Shown here piece by piece: positions 26,888 to 36,179 of a stretch of DNA of 64,000 nucleotides (positions are counted from its first letter, which is position 1; each line of letters starts with the position of its first letter). The notes under the pieces were generated by a model, which saw only the letters and a program-made list of their open reading frames with translations, was not told where the DNA came from and searched no databases. The position numbers and the translations under genes were made by a program. Source of the DNA: an uncultured Parabacteroides sp. (lineage in GTDB: Bacteria > Bacteroidota > Bacteroidia > Bacteroidales > Tannerellaceae); assembly GCF_947855115.1 (NCBI RefSeq), contig NZ_CANTZW010000006.1, forward strand, positions 1-64,000, read 5' to 3'.

Positions 26888-27394
26888 ATGCTTAAAAAAT
26901 TAATATTATCTTATAATATCATTATTTAAAAAGAAGTTGTATATTCTAATCAACTTATTGAATATTATCTGTCGCAAAGGTAGAATTTATTGCAATAAAA
27001 ATAAGTTAATCAATCAACAAAAATCACATTAATTAACAAGATTTACATGCTTAAAACAAAAAGTATCGTTGAAAAACAGATAAACATAGAATATTAACAT
27101 TGTTAACGAATAACAAATACATACTTTTGAAGCATATTTCCAGCGAACAAATTTTGCCAATCTATCCGAGACAAAACGCCCACACAACTTGGGTATCCTA
27201 TCTCCTATCATACCCAAGAATATATCCTGATCTCAGATATGTTTGAACCATGTTATATTTGTAGAACTTTTTTATTGGATAGTTCAGGAAAGAACTATTA
27301 GAACCTCCGGAAAGTAGATACCGGATTATATAGAATTCTCTAAAAAAGGAACCTCTTGTTAATATGGAAAGAAACAGGTAGAATCATCCGGATA
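26888..27394. other. Intergenic region between the LruC gene and the sigma54-type regulator
   Basis: AT-rich. It holds the LruC promoter element (26975-26982) and, on the plus strand, a TATATTTG element at 27254-27261 followed by a hairpin (ATAGTTC/GAACTAT, 27278-27297). A 62-codon minus frame at 27029-27217 has no supporting features. Confidence 0.6.
26975..26982 (-). promoter_or_regulatory. -7 element of the LruC gene promoter
   Basis: TACCTTTG on the minus strand, about 88 bases upstream of the first ATG. The -33 region is a weak match only. Confidence 0.4.
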
Positions 27395-28717
27395 TCAATC
27401 CAACTGATAAATCTTCAACTTATTGTAAAGCGTCTTCCGGTCGATACCTAATAATTGAGCCGCACGAGTCTTATTATTGTGACATTCTTGGAGAGCTTTA
27501 CGAATAAGGTCACGCTCGTGCTCTACATTTTTTAGCTGGATGCTAGCATGGGAAGAGATACTTTCCGTCAATTCTTCCGGAAGTTCTTTACGGGTGATAT
27601 AGCGTCCAGTCGCCAACAAGGTAGCATACTTGATAACATTCTTCATTTGGCGCAGGTTACCCGGCCAAGAATAAGATTGGAACAATTGCATGGTATCGTT
27701 GTCGAAACCGATGATATCTTTTTGGAGCTCACTATTCGCCAGATCAAGAAAATGATTGGCAAACAAGAGTAAATCCTCTTTACGTTCTTTTAAATCCGGG
27801 ATACGGATCGTAAACTCGTTGATACGGTGATACAAATCCTCGCGGAAATCACCTTTCTCTATCGCTTGTCGCAAATTCTCATTTGTAGCGGATATCAAAC
27901 GCACGTTAATAGAAATTTCCTGATTGCTCCCGATAGGTTTTACCTTACGCTCCTGCAGAGCACGCAATAGCTGGACTTGCACCTCATACGTCAGGTTTCC
28001 TATCTCATCCAAAAAAATTGTTCCACCTTGCGCCGCCACAAACGCCCCGGTCTTGTTCTCGATAGCTCCTGTAAAAGAGCCTTTCACATGACCAAAGAAC
28101 TCGGAAGCCGCCAACTCTTTCGGGATAGCGCCACAATCCACGGCGACGAAAGGAGCTTTACTACGGTTACTTTGCTCATGAATCCGTCGGGCAATATACT
28201 CCTTGCCGGTACCGCTAGCACCTGTCACTAATACGGACATATCGGTAGGAGCCACTAAACGCACATGTTCATAAAGCTGACGAGCCGCTTGACTTTGCCC
28301 CTCGATATAGAGGTCTGGAGCTGAAGGAGTCGATGCTTTCGCCGGAGCTTTCTCCTCCACGCACACGACCTCCTTGATCTTCCCCAATAATTCATCCGGA
28401 TTCAAAGGCTTAGCGATATAATCTGCCGCACCTAGTTTCATCGCCTGAACCGCCGTTTGTATTTCCGCATAACTGGTCATCATGATGAGAGGCAAGGAAG
28501 GATGAGTGTTTTTCAGCCATTTTAGCAAGTCGATTCCATCGCTATCCGGTAGGCGTAAATCCGATATAACCAAATCGAATGCTTCCTTTCCACCCAGCTT
28601 TCGTTTAGCGTCGGAGACAGAGGACGAGGATTTTACTACAAACCCTTTCCTTCCCAACCATGTGGTAAGCATCAAGGAAAAAGTTATATCATCTTCAACG
28701 ATCAGAATCGACAACAT
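27395..28717 (-). CDS. Sigma54-type response regulator (NtrC family)
   Basis: A 440-residue regulator with three domains: receiver (1-120, phospho-acceptor D53 in ISDLRLPDSDG), AAA+ ATPase (about 138-370, Walker A GASGTGK at 166-172, Walker B GGTIFLDEIG at 231-240) and a Fis-type helix-turn-helix (403-440, NNKTRAAQLLGIDRKTLYNKL). The sigma54-contact loop reads GSFTGA (213-218) instead of the usual GAFTGA; the key T216 is kept, so activation of sigma54 is still plausible. The natural partner is the hybrid kinase with Hpt domain at 30384-32885. A -7 promoter element lies at 28745-28752. Confidence 0.92.
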   Translation of the reverse strand: MLSILIVEDDITFSLMLTTWLGRKGFVVKSSSSVSDAKRKLGGKEAFDLVISDLRLPDSDGIDLLKWLKNTHPSLPLIMMTSYAEIQTAVQAMKLGAADYIAKPLNPDELLGKIKEVVCVEEKAPAKASTPSAPDLYIEGQSQAARQLYEHVRLVAPTDMSVLVTGASGTGKEYIARRIHEQSNRSKAPFVAVDCGAIPKELAASEFFGHVKGSFTGAIENKTGAFVAAQGGTIFLDEIGNLTYEVQVQLLRALQERKVKPIGSNQEISINVRLISATNENLRQAIEKGDFREDLYHRINEFTIRIPDLKERKEDLLLFANHFLDLANSELQKDIIGFDNDTMQLFQSYSWPGNLRQMKNVIKYATLLATGRYITRKELPEELTESISSHASIQLKNVEHERDLIRKALQECHNNKTRAAQLLGIDRKTLYNKLKIYQLD

Positions 28718-28744
28718 ACCTACTCAGATTATTTATAGTTATCA

Positions 28745-28752
28745 CAAAAGTA
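28745..28752 (-). promoter_or_regulatory. -7 element for the sigma54-type regulator
   Basis: TACTTTTG on the minus strand, 27 bases upstream of the ATG. Confidence 0.4.
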
Positions 28753-28767
28753 AATAAATAAAACGAA

Positions 28768-29940
28768 TCATGAAAATATCCACGTAGCTTTGCGCCATAC
28801 TCCCTCGAAAGGACCTTGTTTATGATGGTTTAACCACCAGTGACAAAAACCTAGCTGAAGAATAAAAAGAAGGATTCCTACAGCGAAACTGGCGGTCGTG
28901 CCTAAGTCATCGTACAGGGATAAACCATAGCCGAAATAAATGAAAGAGCCTACCATTGATTGCGTCAGGTAATTCGTCAAGCTCATCTTCCCATAAGGAA
29001 CAAGCCCGTGAAGGACCTTACGCAGCTGTTCCCACTGCCACAAAAAGACAAAAGAGGAGGTTAATACACACATGAAAGAGAAGTTACGCAAGGAAGACAC
29101 GATCGTACTCATCGGACGAAGCTCTTCCGTACGCTCCAACCAACCGGGTAAGGAAAGAGACAGGAAATATAAGGGAATGAAACAAACTACTCCAAAGACA
29201 AAGGTTCTTGCCCAAAATACCCGGTGTTTCTCCAGATTGACAAACAATCCCATACGTCCCAACAACATACCCAACATAAAGAGAGCTGAAGTCTGGAAAA
29301 AGCGTCCGTAACTCCAAGCCCAGAGAAAGCTATATAATTGCCCGTCCCACAGATTGGACTTGACCATCTCCAAAAAACCGGTACCTTCCATATATGGATA
29401 AATCCGCTTACAATGAACCAGCCATTGTTCCGTAGGGGCGATGTATTCCGGATGTGTCAACGCATAAATGAATTTCCCCCACTCCATCGGCTGTAACATC
29501 AAGACTACCGCAATTATCAACACGACCTTATTACTTAATTTACAGACCGGAATCAACACGATCCCTAAGATCGAATAAAGGACTAAGATCTCTCCCGGGA
29601 AAAACGAAGCGTTAAAACAACCGATAAAAAACAAGAGGACTAACCGCCAGAAAAAACGAAACCGAAAATCCTTGCCTTTTCTCGCCTGATTATCAAATTG
29701 GATAAAAAAGCTAAAACCAAACAATAAGGCGAAAATAGCATATGCCTTACCGGAAAAAAGGAAAAACAAAGTATCCCATACCCCTTTATCCAAGGCCTTC
29801 ATGAAATCGGTAGTAGCCTCCGGGAAATTATATAAGTTAAAATGTTCGATATTATGTAATAGGATAATAGCCATAACAGCGAATCCTCGTAATGCATCGA
29901 CAACCTCTATACGGGGTCGGGTCTGTAGTCCGTGTTCCAT
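28768..29940 (-). CDS. DUF418 (YeiB-type) membrane protein
   Basis: A 390-residue integral membrane protein with about nine hydrophobic segments. The N-terminal RIEVVDALRGFAVMAIILLHNIEHF is the signature of the acyltransferase-3/DUF418 superfamily. The C-terminal DUF418 part contains YGKMSLTNYLTQSMVGSFIYFGYG and a QLGFCHWWLNHHKQGPFEGVWR ending. The family is thought to transport or transfer acyl groups at the membrane; the true function is not established. It lies between the response regulator and the hybrid kinase. Confidence 0.85.
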   Translation of the reverse strand: MEHGLQTRPRIEVVDALRGFAVMAIILLHNIEHFNLYNFPEATTDFMKALDKGVWDTLFFLFSGKAYAIFALLFGFSFFIQFDNQARKGKDFRFRFFWRLVLLFFIGCFNASFFPGEILVLYSILGIVLIPVCKLSNKVVLIIAVVLMLQPMEWGKFIYALTHPEYIAPTEQWLVHCKRIYPYMEGTGFLEMVKSNLWDGQLYSFLWAWSYGRFFQTSALFMLGMLLGRMGLFVNLEKHRVFWARTFVFGVVCFIPLYFLSLSLPGWLERTEELRPMSTIVSSLRNFSFMCVLTSSFVFLWQWEQLRKVLHGLVPYGKMSLTNYLTQSMVGSFIYFGYGLSLYDDLGTTASFAVGILLFILQLGFCHWWLNHHKQGPFEGVWRKATWIFS

Positions 29941-30383
29941 GATATTATTAAGTAGATTTTATTATTTCGTGACAAATGTAACGAAACTAAATAAAAAAAG
30001 CATCCTTTTGAGGATGCCTTTTTATTTTGCAGACTTAATTTAAATACTCCAGACTTAATCTTCTGCCATGAAAAAACTCATGACTTTTGTTTTTAACGGT
30101 TTAAATGTAGAAACGCTCATTTGCGATTTCATTAAATAAATAGCGAATATCATGCCAAAGTCTGCCAAACGAATGCTGATAAATATCTAACTACTTATCC
30201 TCTAACAAGTAATAGGCAAACAATGTTTATATAAAGCTGGATTTTATTTCAATGGTATGGGGAAAGATATTCCACGGACGGGGATTTATTCCACACCAAT
30301 TTCCACAGGATCACCAAACGTTCCTTTCTTTTTTTATGAAATATCCATGAAAACGGAGAAATTATCCTTATAAATCCACAAGA
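29941..30383. other. Non-coding stretch between the DUF418 and hybrid kinase genes
   Basis: No supported gene. It holds the DUF418 -7 element (TACATTTG, minus, 29973-29980), a hairpin terminator (29994-30024) and a direct repeat CAGACTTAAT at 30030-30039 and 30050-30059 (20 bp apart). A 23-codon plus-strand frame from 30068 lacks a ribosome site. Confidence 0.6.
29994..30024. terminator. Hairpin terminator upstream of the DUF418 gene
   Basis: GCATCC (30000-30005) pairs with GGATGC (30012-30017), flanked by an A-run and a T-run, so it can act on either strand. On the minus strand it would stop transcription coming from the hybrid kinase before the DUF418 promoter. Confidence 0.6.
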
Positions 30384-32885
30384 TTATTTTCGTGAATCTA
30401 TCGTTATAACAGATTCTACATTTTCCACGATAGCGATCGCCTGCGTAATTACCTCGTCTAATAAATGATACCAACCTGAATCGGTCAACTCCTCATCATT
30501 CTTTTCCAAGATACGCAGATGTTGTACCAAAGAATTAGCCCCCAACATCGTAAACAGAGGTATTAATTTATGGGATATCCGAGAGGCTTGCTCTCGCTCT
30601 TTCTCTTTTAACGCCTCCCGGAGCAAATCAATACTCTTACGAGTCTCCTCAGAGAAAGTCTTCAATATAGACACCGATGCCTCCGTATCTTCCCCCGCAA
30701 AAGCGGTTAACGAAGAGAAATTCAACTCACTCCTCGCTTCCAGATGAAGTGTCAACAATTCATTCAACAAAGAGATCAATTGGGCGGCAGTAAATGGCTT
30801 GTTTAAAAAACCGGTGAAACCAGCCTCTAAATAATGCTCGTGCTCCTTAGCGATACTAGCAGACAGGGCAATCACCGGAATCTTGTCTGTACCGGGGATA
30901 CCGGATGTACGTATCTGCTCCAATAAATGATAGCCATCTAGTGTCGGCATTTGTATATCGGTAATAACTGCATTGAACACAGTATTTCGTAATAACTCAA
31001 GAACGTTATGGGGATTCGTACAACCTACAACCTGTACATGGCTTTGCTTCAGGAGTTCCTCCGTCAGAGCCAATTGCAAAGGATCATCATCCACCAAAAG
31101 GCAATAGACCTCTTGTCCTTCAAATGAGGGCAAAGCCTCGGCCTTACCAGAATTCGATTCCTCCACCGCCAAATCTGGCAAAGATAGGTTATCGGCCAAG
31201 GGAAGTGGTAATACGATCGTGAAATCACTCCCTTTTCCCGGTATACTATTCAAAGATAATGTACCGTTCATCAAAGATAAAAGCTTACGGGTAATGGAGA
31301 GCCCCAAGCCAAACCCTTCCACCTCTTCCGTATTAGACAAGCGAGTAAACTCTCCAAATATCCTCTCCTGCTCCTCTTTCGGGATACCCGGACCGGAATC
31401 GCTTACAGTAATTGATAGATGATAGGAAGCAGGTGATAGTTTTTGGAGAGAGACCAATAATACGACTCGTCCCACTTCCGTGAATTTAATAGCATTAGAC
31501 AACAAATTCCCTACAACCTGCCGGATACGGATCGGGTCGCCCATATAAACCTGTCCCGTCCCCTCCGGTTTCAGGTTCAAGACAAATTGCAGACCTTTTG
31601 CTTCTGCTATTGGCTTAAAGCTAGTATAAATCTCGTCAAACAAGACTGGGACACGGAAGGGAACACTATGCACCTCCATCTCCCCGGACTCCAACCGCTG
31701 GAAATCTAACAGGTCGTTCACCAAAGAAAGGATATGATCCGAGGAGCCTTTCATGTTCTCCAGATAATACTGCTGACGCTCATCTGGATGGCGACGCAAC
31801 AATAGTTCAATATATCCGATGATGGAAGAAAGCGGGGCCCGTATGTCATGGCTTATCGTCAGCATTAGCTTCTCACGGCTTCGTAATAAACTCTCCGCGA
31901 TCAGTTTCGCCTTTTCCAGTTGCATGCGGTAATATTTACTTCGCGAGATGTCACGTGAGATAAAAAACAAGAATAAAAAGGCAATAACGACAGAAACGAT
32001 AGCGATACCGGCGATCAGATGGGAGGTCTCCTTTAATAACGCTTGCTTTTTATAAACTCTTTCTAGCGAGGCTTCCATCTCTTCTTCCTCGATATTACGG
32101 AGCATTTGATTGATCTCCCGGGTAATCACACTATTGTTATAGCGCAAATTGGAGGCTCTTTCCAGCAACTGATCCATCAACTGTTGTCGTTGCCAAGCCA
32201 CGCTGTCTTGAATACCCTTCAATACGCTGACAATTGTATCGGTCGGATTATAAGCGTTCACTAATGTATCGGTAACGATCTCCCGGGTCGTGTTCACTAC
32301 GATACTGGTATCTTCCTTACTAGGAGAAAACACATCGGCCAGACGCTTGAAGAATCCCCGTTTCTTACGAGGGACAACTACCGTATCTTGTTTGACCTCT
32401 ATTCGCTCCTGTATCTGCACCTCGTTTACGATCGTATCCCGGACGGCAATTATTTTCTCGATGTTCTCCGTATAAAGACGCTCTGTATTTGCCTCCTGCC
32501 AAGTCTTGAGCAAACGACGGGTATTCCATCGCTTACGTTCCAGCAACATATCGATCGTATCTATTTTGAGTAGTTGCATGGAATCCGTCACCAAAATCCT
32601 TAACGAATCCATGTTATTATGAGCCTTATTCAATGTACGGTTAAAATGATGGAACTCATTCTGGGGCATACCGACCAACTGGCCTAACGCCTCGCTCTCA
32701 TAGAGCAAGGAGAGCGTGTTGGTGACCAGATACACTTTCCGGCGAGCCTGATGATCCGGCTCATCTTCCTCGGCCACTTTCTCCACAATATTGTAAATGT
32801 AAGCGACCGAGCAGACCGCGATAGTAATCAGCAAAATATAGCCGAATATCACTTTACTGGTAATATGCCCACTTTGCTCTTTCAT
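30384..32885 (-). CDS. Hybrid sensor histidine kinase with receiver and Hpt domains
   Basis: An 833-residue membrane sensor for a His-Asp-His-Asp relay. Two membrane helices (about 12-34 and 288-309) enclose a 250-residue periplasmic region that is coiled and charged, with no family I recognise. Then come a HisKA domain (H346 in TISHDIRAPLSS), a HATPase (NLLSNAIKFTE, DSGPGIPKEEQERIF, GFGLGLSI), a receiver (D643 in ITDIQMPTLDG) and a C-terminal Hpt domain (H772 in RISHKLIPLFTMLGA). It follows the phosphoethanolamine transferase gene by 15 bases, so kinase and enzyme are co-expressed. Its Hpt could feed the receiver of the sigma54-type regulator nearby. Confidence 0.93.
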   Translation of the reverse strand: MKEQSGHITSKVIFGYILLITIAVCSVAYIYNIVEKVAEEDEPDHQARRKVYLVTNTLSLLYESEALGQLVGMPQNEFHHFNRTLNKAHNNMDSLRILVTDSMQLLKIDTIDMLLERKRWNTRRLLKTWQEANTERLYTENIEKIIAVRDTIVNEVQIQERIEVKQDTVVVPRKKRGFFKRLADVFSPSKEDTSIVVNTTREIVTDTLVNAYNPTDTIVSVLKGIQDSVAWQRQQLMDQLLERASNLRYNNSVITREINQMLRNIEEEEMEASLERVYKKQALLKETSHLIAGIAIVSVVIAFLFLFFISRDISRSKYYRMQLEKAKLIAESLLRSREKLMLTISHDIRAPLSSIIGYIELLLRRHPDERQQYYLENMKGSSDHILSLVNDLLDFQRLESGEMEVHSVPFRVPVLFDEIYTSFKPIAEAKGLQFVLNLKPEGTGQVYMGDPIRIRQVVGNLLSNAIKFTEVGRVVLLVSLQKLSPASYHLSITVSDSGPGIPKEEQERIFGEFTRLSNTEEVEGFGLGLSITRKLLSLMNGTLSLNSIPGKGSDFTIVLPLPLADNLSLPDLAVEESNSGKAEALPSFEGQEVYCLLVDDDPLQLALTEELLKQSHVQVVGCTNPHNVLELLRNTVFNAVITDIQMPTLDGYHLLEQIRTSGIPGTDKIPVIALSASIAKEHEHYLEAGFTGFLNKPFTAAQLISLLNELLTLHLEARSELNFSSLTAFAGEDTEASVSILKTFSEETRKSIDLLREALKEKEREQASRISHKLIPLFTMLGANSLVQHLRILEKNDEELTDSGWYHLLDEVITQAIAIVENVESVITIDSRK

Positions 32886-32900
32886 ACGGTTAAGATAAAT

Positions 32901-34619
32901 CTAATTCCTATCGTAAGCGATATTCCATTTATCCATCATCTCGAAATCTTGTTCTTTCAGACCAACTTTCCAGAATGGGATCGGATCGTCATGGTCTCCT
33001 AGATACATACGGTCACGTACCTTGAATGCACGATTTGTCAGTGCAAAAGTGGAATCGGCCACTGGGGTCCGCACGCCAGCAATATCAAGCATCGTATGGA
33101 ATACACTGTTCGTACTAACCGGATAGGTCTCATGCGCCTGTGCCTCCAAGAATTTCTGGGGGTATGATTCCCGATAAGCCTTCGAGAACCAGATCACATA
33201 TGGGATGTGTAATTGGTAATAAGTTGGTATCGGGGAAGCATGCAGATAACGGGCCCTGGAATCATCGAAAATATCCTCCCCATGATCGCTTAGGTAAAGC
33301 ATGGAAGCCTCAGCATCCGTCTTCGCCAGCATATCGGCGATTTCCCCCAGCACATAATCCGTATAGTGGATAGAATTATCATAAGCGTTTCGTAATTCCT
33401 TTTTATATGAAGCTCGGATTCCCTCCGGTTTATCCGGCATATAGAAACGAAATTCCTTCGGATAACGTTCATGATAGTTAAAATGCGAACCATAGGTATG
33501 CAACACTACGAAAAGATTACCATCCTCTTTATCTAACTCTTTCTTCAGGTAAGGCAGGATCGCAGCATCATGCAAGGAAGTCAGCGTAGATCCCGTATTC
33601 AGTGCGCTTATGTCAATAAAAGTATCAGCCTCCCGGTAAAAAGCACCGATCATTGAAGTCGTCAGTTTTTGGTTGACAATCACAAGTGTATGGAAACCGG
33701 CCTCTTTGAAAGCAGTCACGATACTCTTTTCGTCATAAAGGATTCCATAATTCTCGGCACTAGCTGCGGATAAAATGATAGGGACACTTTTATGTGTATT
33801 ATTTGATTGCGTTACTACATCCGTAAAACGTACCAATCCATCCAGCGTCTCCATACGGGGGGTGGTTTTACGCTTGTATCCGTAAAGACTCCACTCCATG
33901 GCACGGGAAGTCTCTCCCACGACCAAAACGTATATCTCCCGTTTTCCCCCTGTTCGTTCTGGTCTCGTGGCGTTGAATTTAAAATCCGCTGAAGTGATAT
34001 GGTACTTACTATTCCTCTCTGCCTTATTTATGGCGAAATATAAATTATACAAAGCATTAGCCGGATACACATCGTCCTTCCACGAAAAATGATGATCTTG
34101 CGCAGGATACAGGAAACAAAGCATCAAACCTACGGCAAACATACCTAGGCTGATCTTCGCCCATTTTCTCCGGAAAGGATTTTGCAGTCTCTCTTTTTGC
34201 CGTATTGAACGATAAGCGAGCACCAAGGTTGGTAAGGTATATAAAAAAAATACGCAACCGATTACTAAAATGATATTCTCCAGCAACTCGCTAGCCTCAG
34301 AAGCATTCGAACTGGTAAGATTCAAATACATATCGACCGCTATCACGGATTGCCCAAAAAGATAGAGAAGCACCAACTGCCCTCCATCTAATAGGATCTT
34401 GGGCAATAAGCACCAAACCATGATTCCTGGTTTACGGGCCAATAACAAGACACCCAGCCAAAAAGCCAAAGGGATTAATAAGGAAGCGACACCGATCGCA
34501 ATAGGAAGTGGTTCCGTAAAAAAGAACACACAGTTCGGGATGATAAATAACAGGGCAAATAAGAAATATAAATGCTCCTGTGAAGATATCCAGCGTATTA
34601 ACCTTGTAAAATACTTCAT
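32901..34619 (-). CDS. Lipid A phosphoethanolamine transferase (EptA/CptA type)
   Basis: A 572-residue inner membrane enzyme. Five hydrophobic segments in the first 165 residues are followed by a periplasmic alkaline-phosphatase-fold (sulfatase) domain. The nucleophile motif is VLVVGETSRAMEWSLYGY (Thr after GE). Later metal-binding segments are HTYGSHFNYHERYP and LYLSDHGEDIFDDS. The family moves phosphoethanolamine from phosphatidylethanolamine to lipid A or core sugar, reducing negative charge and polymyxin binding; which acceptor applies here is not visible. A full promoter lies upstream (34695-34724). It is co-transcribed with the hybrid kinase. Confidence 0.88.
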   Translation of the reverse strand: MKYFTRLIRWISSQEHLYFLFALLFIIPNCVFFFTEPLPIAIGVASLLIPLAFWLGVLLLARKPGIMVWCLLPKILLDGGQLVLLYLFGQSVIAVDMYLNLTSSNASEASELLENIILVIGCVFFLYTLPTLVLAYRSIRQKERLQNPFRRKWAKISLGMFAVGLMLCFLYPAQDHHFSWKDDVYPANALYNLYFAINKAERNSKYHITSADFKFNATRPERTGGKREIYVLVVGETSRAMEWSLYGYKRKTTPRMETLDGLVRFTDVVTQSNNTHKSVPIILSAASAENYGILYDEKSIVTAFKEAGFHTLVIVNQKLTTSMIGAFYREADTFIDISALNTGSTLTSLHDAAILPYLKKELDKEDGNLFVVLHTYGSHFNYHERYPKEFRFYMPDKPEGIRASYKKELRNAYDNSIHYTDYVLGEIADMLAKTDAEASMLYLSDHGEDIFDDSRARYLHASPIPTYYQLHIPYVIWFSKAYRESYPQKFLEAQAHETYPVSTNSVFHTMLDIAGVRTPVADSTFALTNRAFKVRDRMYLGDHDDPIPFWKVGLKEQDFEMMDKWNIAYDRN

Positions 34620-34694
34620 TCAATCAAAACTTTGCCAACTCTCAATCATTACTCTTCTCAACTAACATCCAGAACCTGGAATTCCGGTAATTGG

Positions 34695-34724
34695 CAAAGA
34701 TAGGTGTTATTAAACACATTCAAA
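34695..34724 (-). promoter_or_regulatory. Promoter of the phosphoethanolamine transferase-kinase unit
   Basis: On the minus strand TTTG (34724-34721), 18 bases, TATCTTTG (34702-34695). A full consensus match, with a leader of about 70 bases. Confidence 0.6.
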
Positions 34725-34752
34725 GCGTATTATATACAAAAAATGTTATTGT

Positions 34753-35094
34753 TTATATTTTCTGAAGGATAGAGATAAACTCATCATTTGTAATGTCCAG
34801 CTCAGGCTCTTTGTAATTAACATAATCTTCAAAATAATCGCTAGCAATATCGGCTACGATCTCCTCTCCTTCCAAGCCATACGAAGAAACCAGCCTCTCT
34901 ACCCGGTTGCGCATCTGGCGAATCACTCGTAAACGATCCTCATAGCGATCCGGTTTCTCCTGATCGGTAACGTGCTCATTCCGGGCAATTAAGTAAACTA
35001 CCGTATAAAATTTCTCCACGCTCCCGAAAACAGGAATAAACAAGGCTTTCTTTTCCTCGGGCAGATCTGCCAAAAAACGTTGTATCTTTGTCAT
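34753..35094 (-). CDS. Hypothetical protein, 113 residues
   Basis: I do not recognise this family. The product is a soluble, charged, largely helical protein (FLADLPEEKKALFIPVFGSVEKFYTVVYLIARNE at the N-terminus; acidic C-terminus FEDYVNYKEPELDITNDEF). It has no signal peptide or membrane helix. Composition and codon use look like a real gene. It is isolated: a strong bidirectional terminator lies upstream (35114-35154) and the promoter of the next unit lies downstream. I saw no clear promoter in the 19 bases between terminator and start, so its transcription is unexplained. Confidence 0.65.
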   Translation of the reverse strand: MTKIQRFLADLPEEKKALFIPVFGSVEKFYTVVYLIARNEHVTDQEKPDRYEDRLRVIRQMRNRVERLVSSYGLEGEEIVADIASDYFEDYVNYKEPELDITNDEFISILQKI

Positions 35095-35113
35095 AGATCT
35101 TATATCTCAAATG

Positions 35114-35154
35114 AAAAAACAATATACTTTCTGTAAAAAAGTATATTGTTTTTT
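35114..35154. terminator. Bidirectional terminator after the GH130 gene
   Basis: A perfect 17-bp stem (35114-35130 with 35138-35154) ending in A-run and T-run on the two sides. It closes the long IclR-led gene cluster on the minus strand. Confidence 0.8.
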
Positions 35155-35161
35155 AAGTATG

Positions 35162-36160
35162 TTAAATGATTGAGTTTTTCTTCGTAAAGTCCAGTATCTC
35201 ATCAATATAGCCAAAAGCTAATCCTGTCACCGTATCTGCGCAACCATAATAGACGGCAATACGTCTCGTTTCCGGATCATGCAAGGCGGCACACGGGAAC
35301 ACCACGTTCGGAACATCTCCCATACACTCGTAATCCTTCTGCGGGGATAACAAATAAGGACCAGACCGGAATTTTACCTTCCAAGGTTGTTCCAAATCCA
35401 ATATAGCGGAACCAAAACTATACACATACCCGTTACAAGAACGAAGTACACCGTGGTAAATCAGCAACCACCCCTCAGAAGTCTCGATAGGGATAGGGCC
35501 TGCACCGATTTTCATACACTGCCATGCGCTATCCTCAAATGGAGCCGGAGACATCACATGGCGATGCTTACCCCAAAAACACATGTCCGGAGACTCGCTA
35601 TAAAAAATATCGCCAAACGGAGTATGACCATTATCACTCGGGCGACTCAACATGGCAAAATTACCGTTAATCTTACGAGGGAACATCACTCCATTACGGT
35701 TGAATGGCAGATAAGCATTTTCTAACTGATGGAAGGTCTCGAAATCAAACGTGTAAGCCACACCGATCGTTGGTCCATGATAACCATTACACCAAGTCAC
35801 ATAGTAACGATCCTCAATGAAGCATACCCGGGGATCGTAGGCGTAAACAAACTCACCGATCTCCTCATCATCACACTCAAACTCTAGCTTCGTCTTGGAA
35901 ATGTCCCAATGAATGGCATCTGCACTAAAACCTACATGCAAACGCATCCGCCGGTTCGTATCATCACAACGAAACACACCGGCATAACCACCCTTGAAAG
36001 GGACAATGGCACTATTGAACACGCTGTTTGATGTTGGAAGGATATCACGAGGAATCACCGGGTTCTTCGAATATCTCCACAATACTTCTTTGCTACCTTC
36101 GGGGCGGTCTTCCCAAGGCATATCAGGAAGCGGAGCGCCTACGATTTTCAAATTATCCAT
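35162..36160 (-). CDS. GH130-family beta-mannoside phosphorylase
   Basis: A 332-residue five-bladed propeller enzyme of glycoside hydrolase family 130. These are mostly phosphorylases that split beta-mannosides with phosphate to give mannose-1-phosphate. Typical features are [71 protein letters not shown] and [27 protein letters not shown]. The length fits the shorter subfamily (mannosyl-glucose, mannosyl-GlcNAc or beta-1,2-mannoside types); the exact substrate cannot be read. No signal peptide, so it acts in the cytoplasm. It follows the MFS transporter by 19 bases and probably acts on what that imports. Confidence 0.88.
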   Translation of the reverse strand: MDNLKIVGAPLPDMPWEDRPEGSKEVLWRYSKNPVIPRDILPTSNSVFNSAIVPFKGGYAGVFRCDDTNRRMRLHVGFSADAIHWDISKTKLEFECDDEEIGEFVYAYDPRVCFIEDRYYVTWCNGYHGPTIGVAYTFDFETFHQLENAYLPFNRNGVMFPRKINGNFAMLSRPSDNGHTPFGDIFYSESPDMCFWGKHRHVMSPAPFEDSAWQCMKIGAGPIPIETSEGWLLIYHGVLRSCNGYVYSFGSAILDLEQPWKVKFRSGPYLLSPQKDYECMGDVPNVVFPCAALHDPETRRIAVYYGCADTVTGLAFGYIDEILDFTKKNSII

Positions 36161-36179
36161 AACTAAACCTATTAAAATG

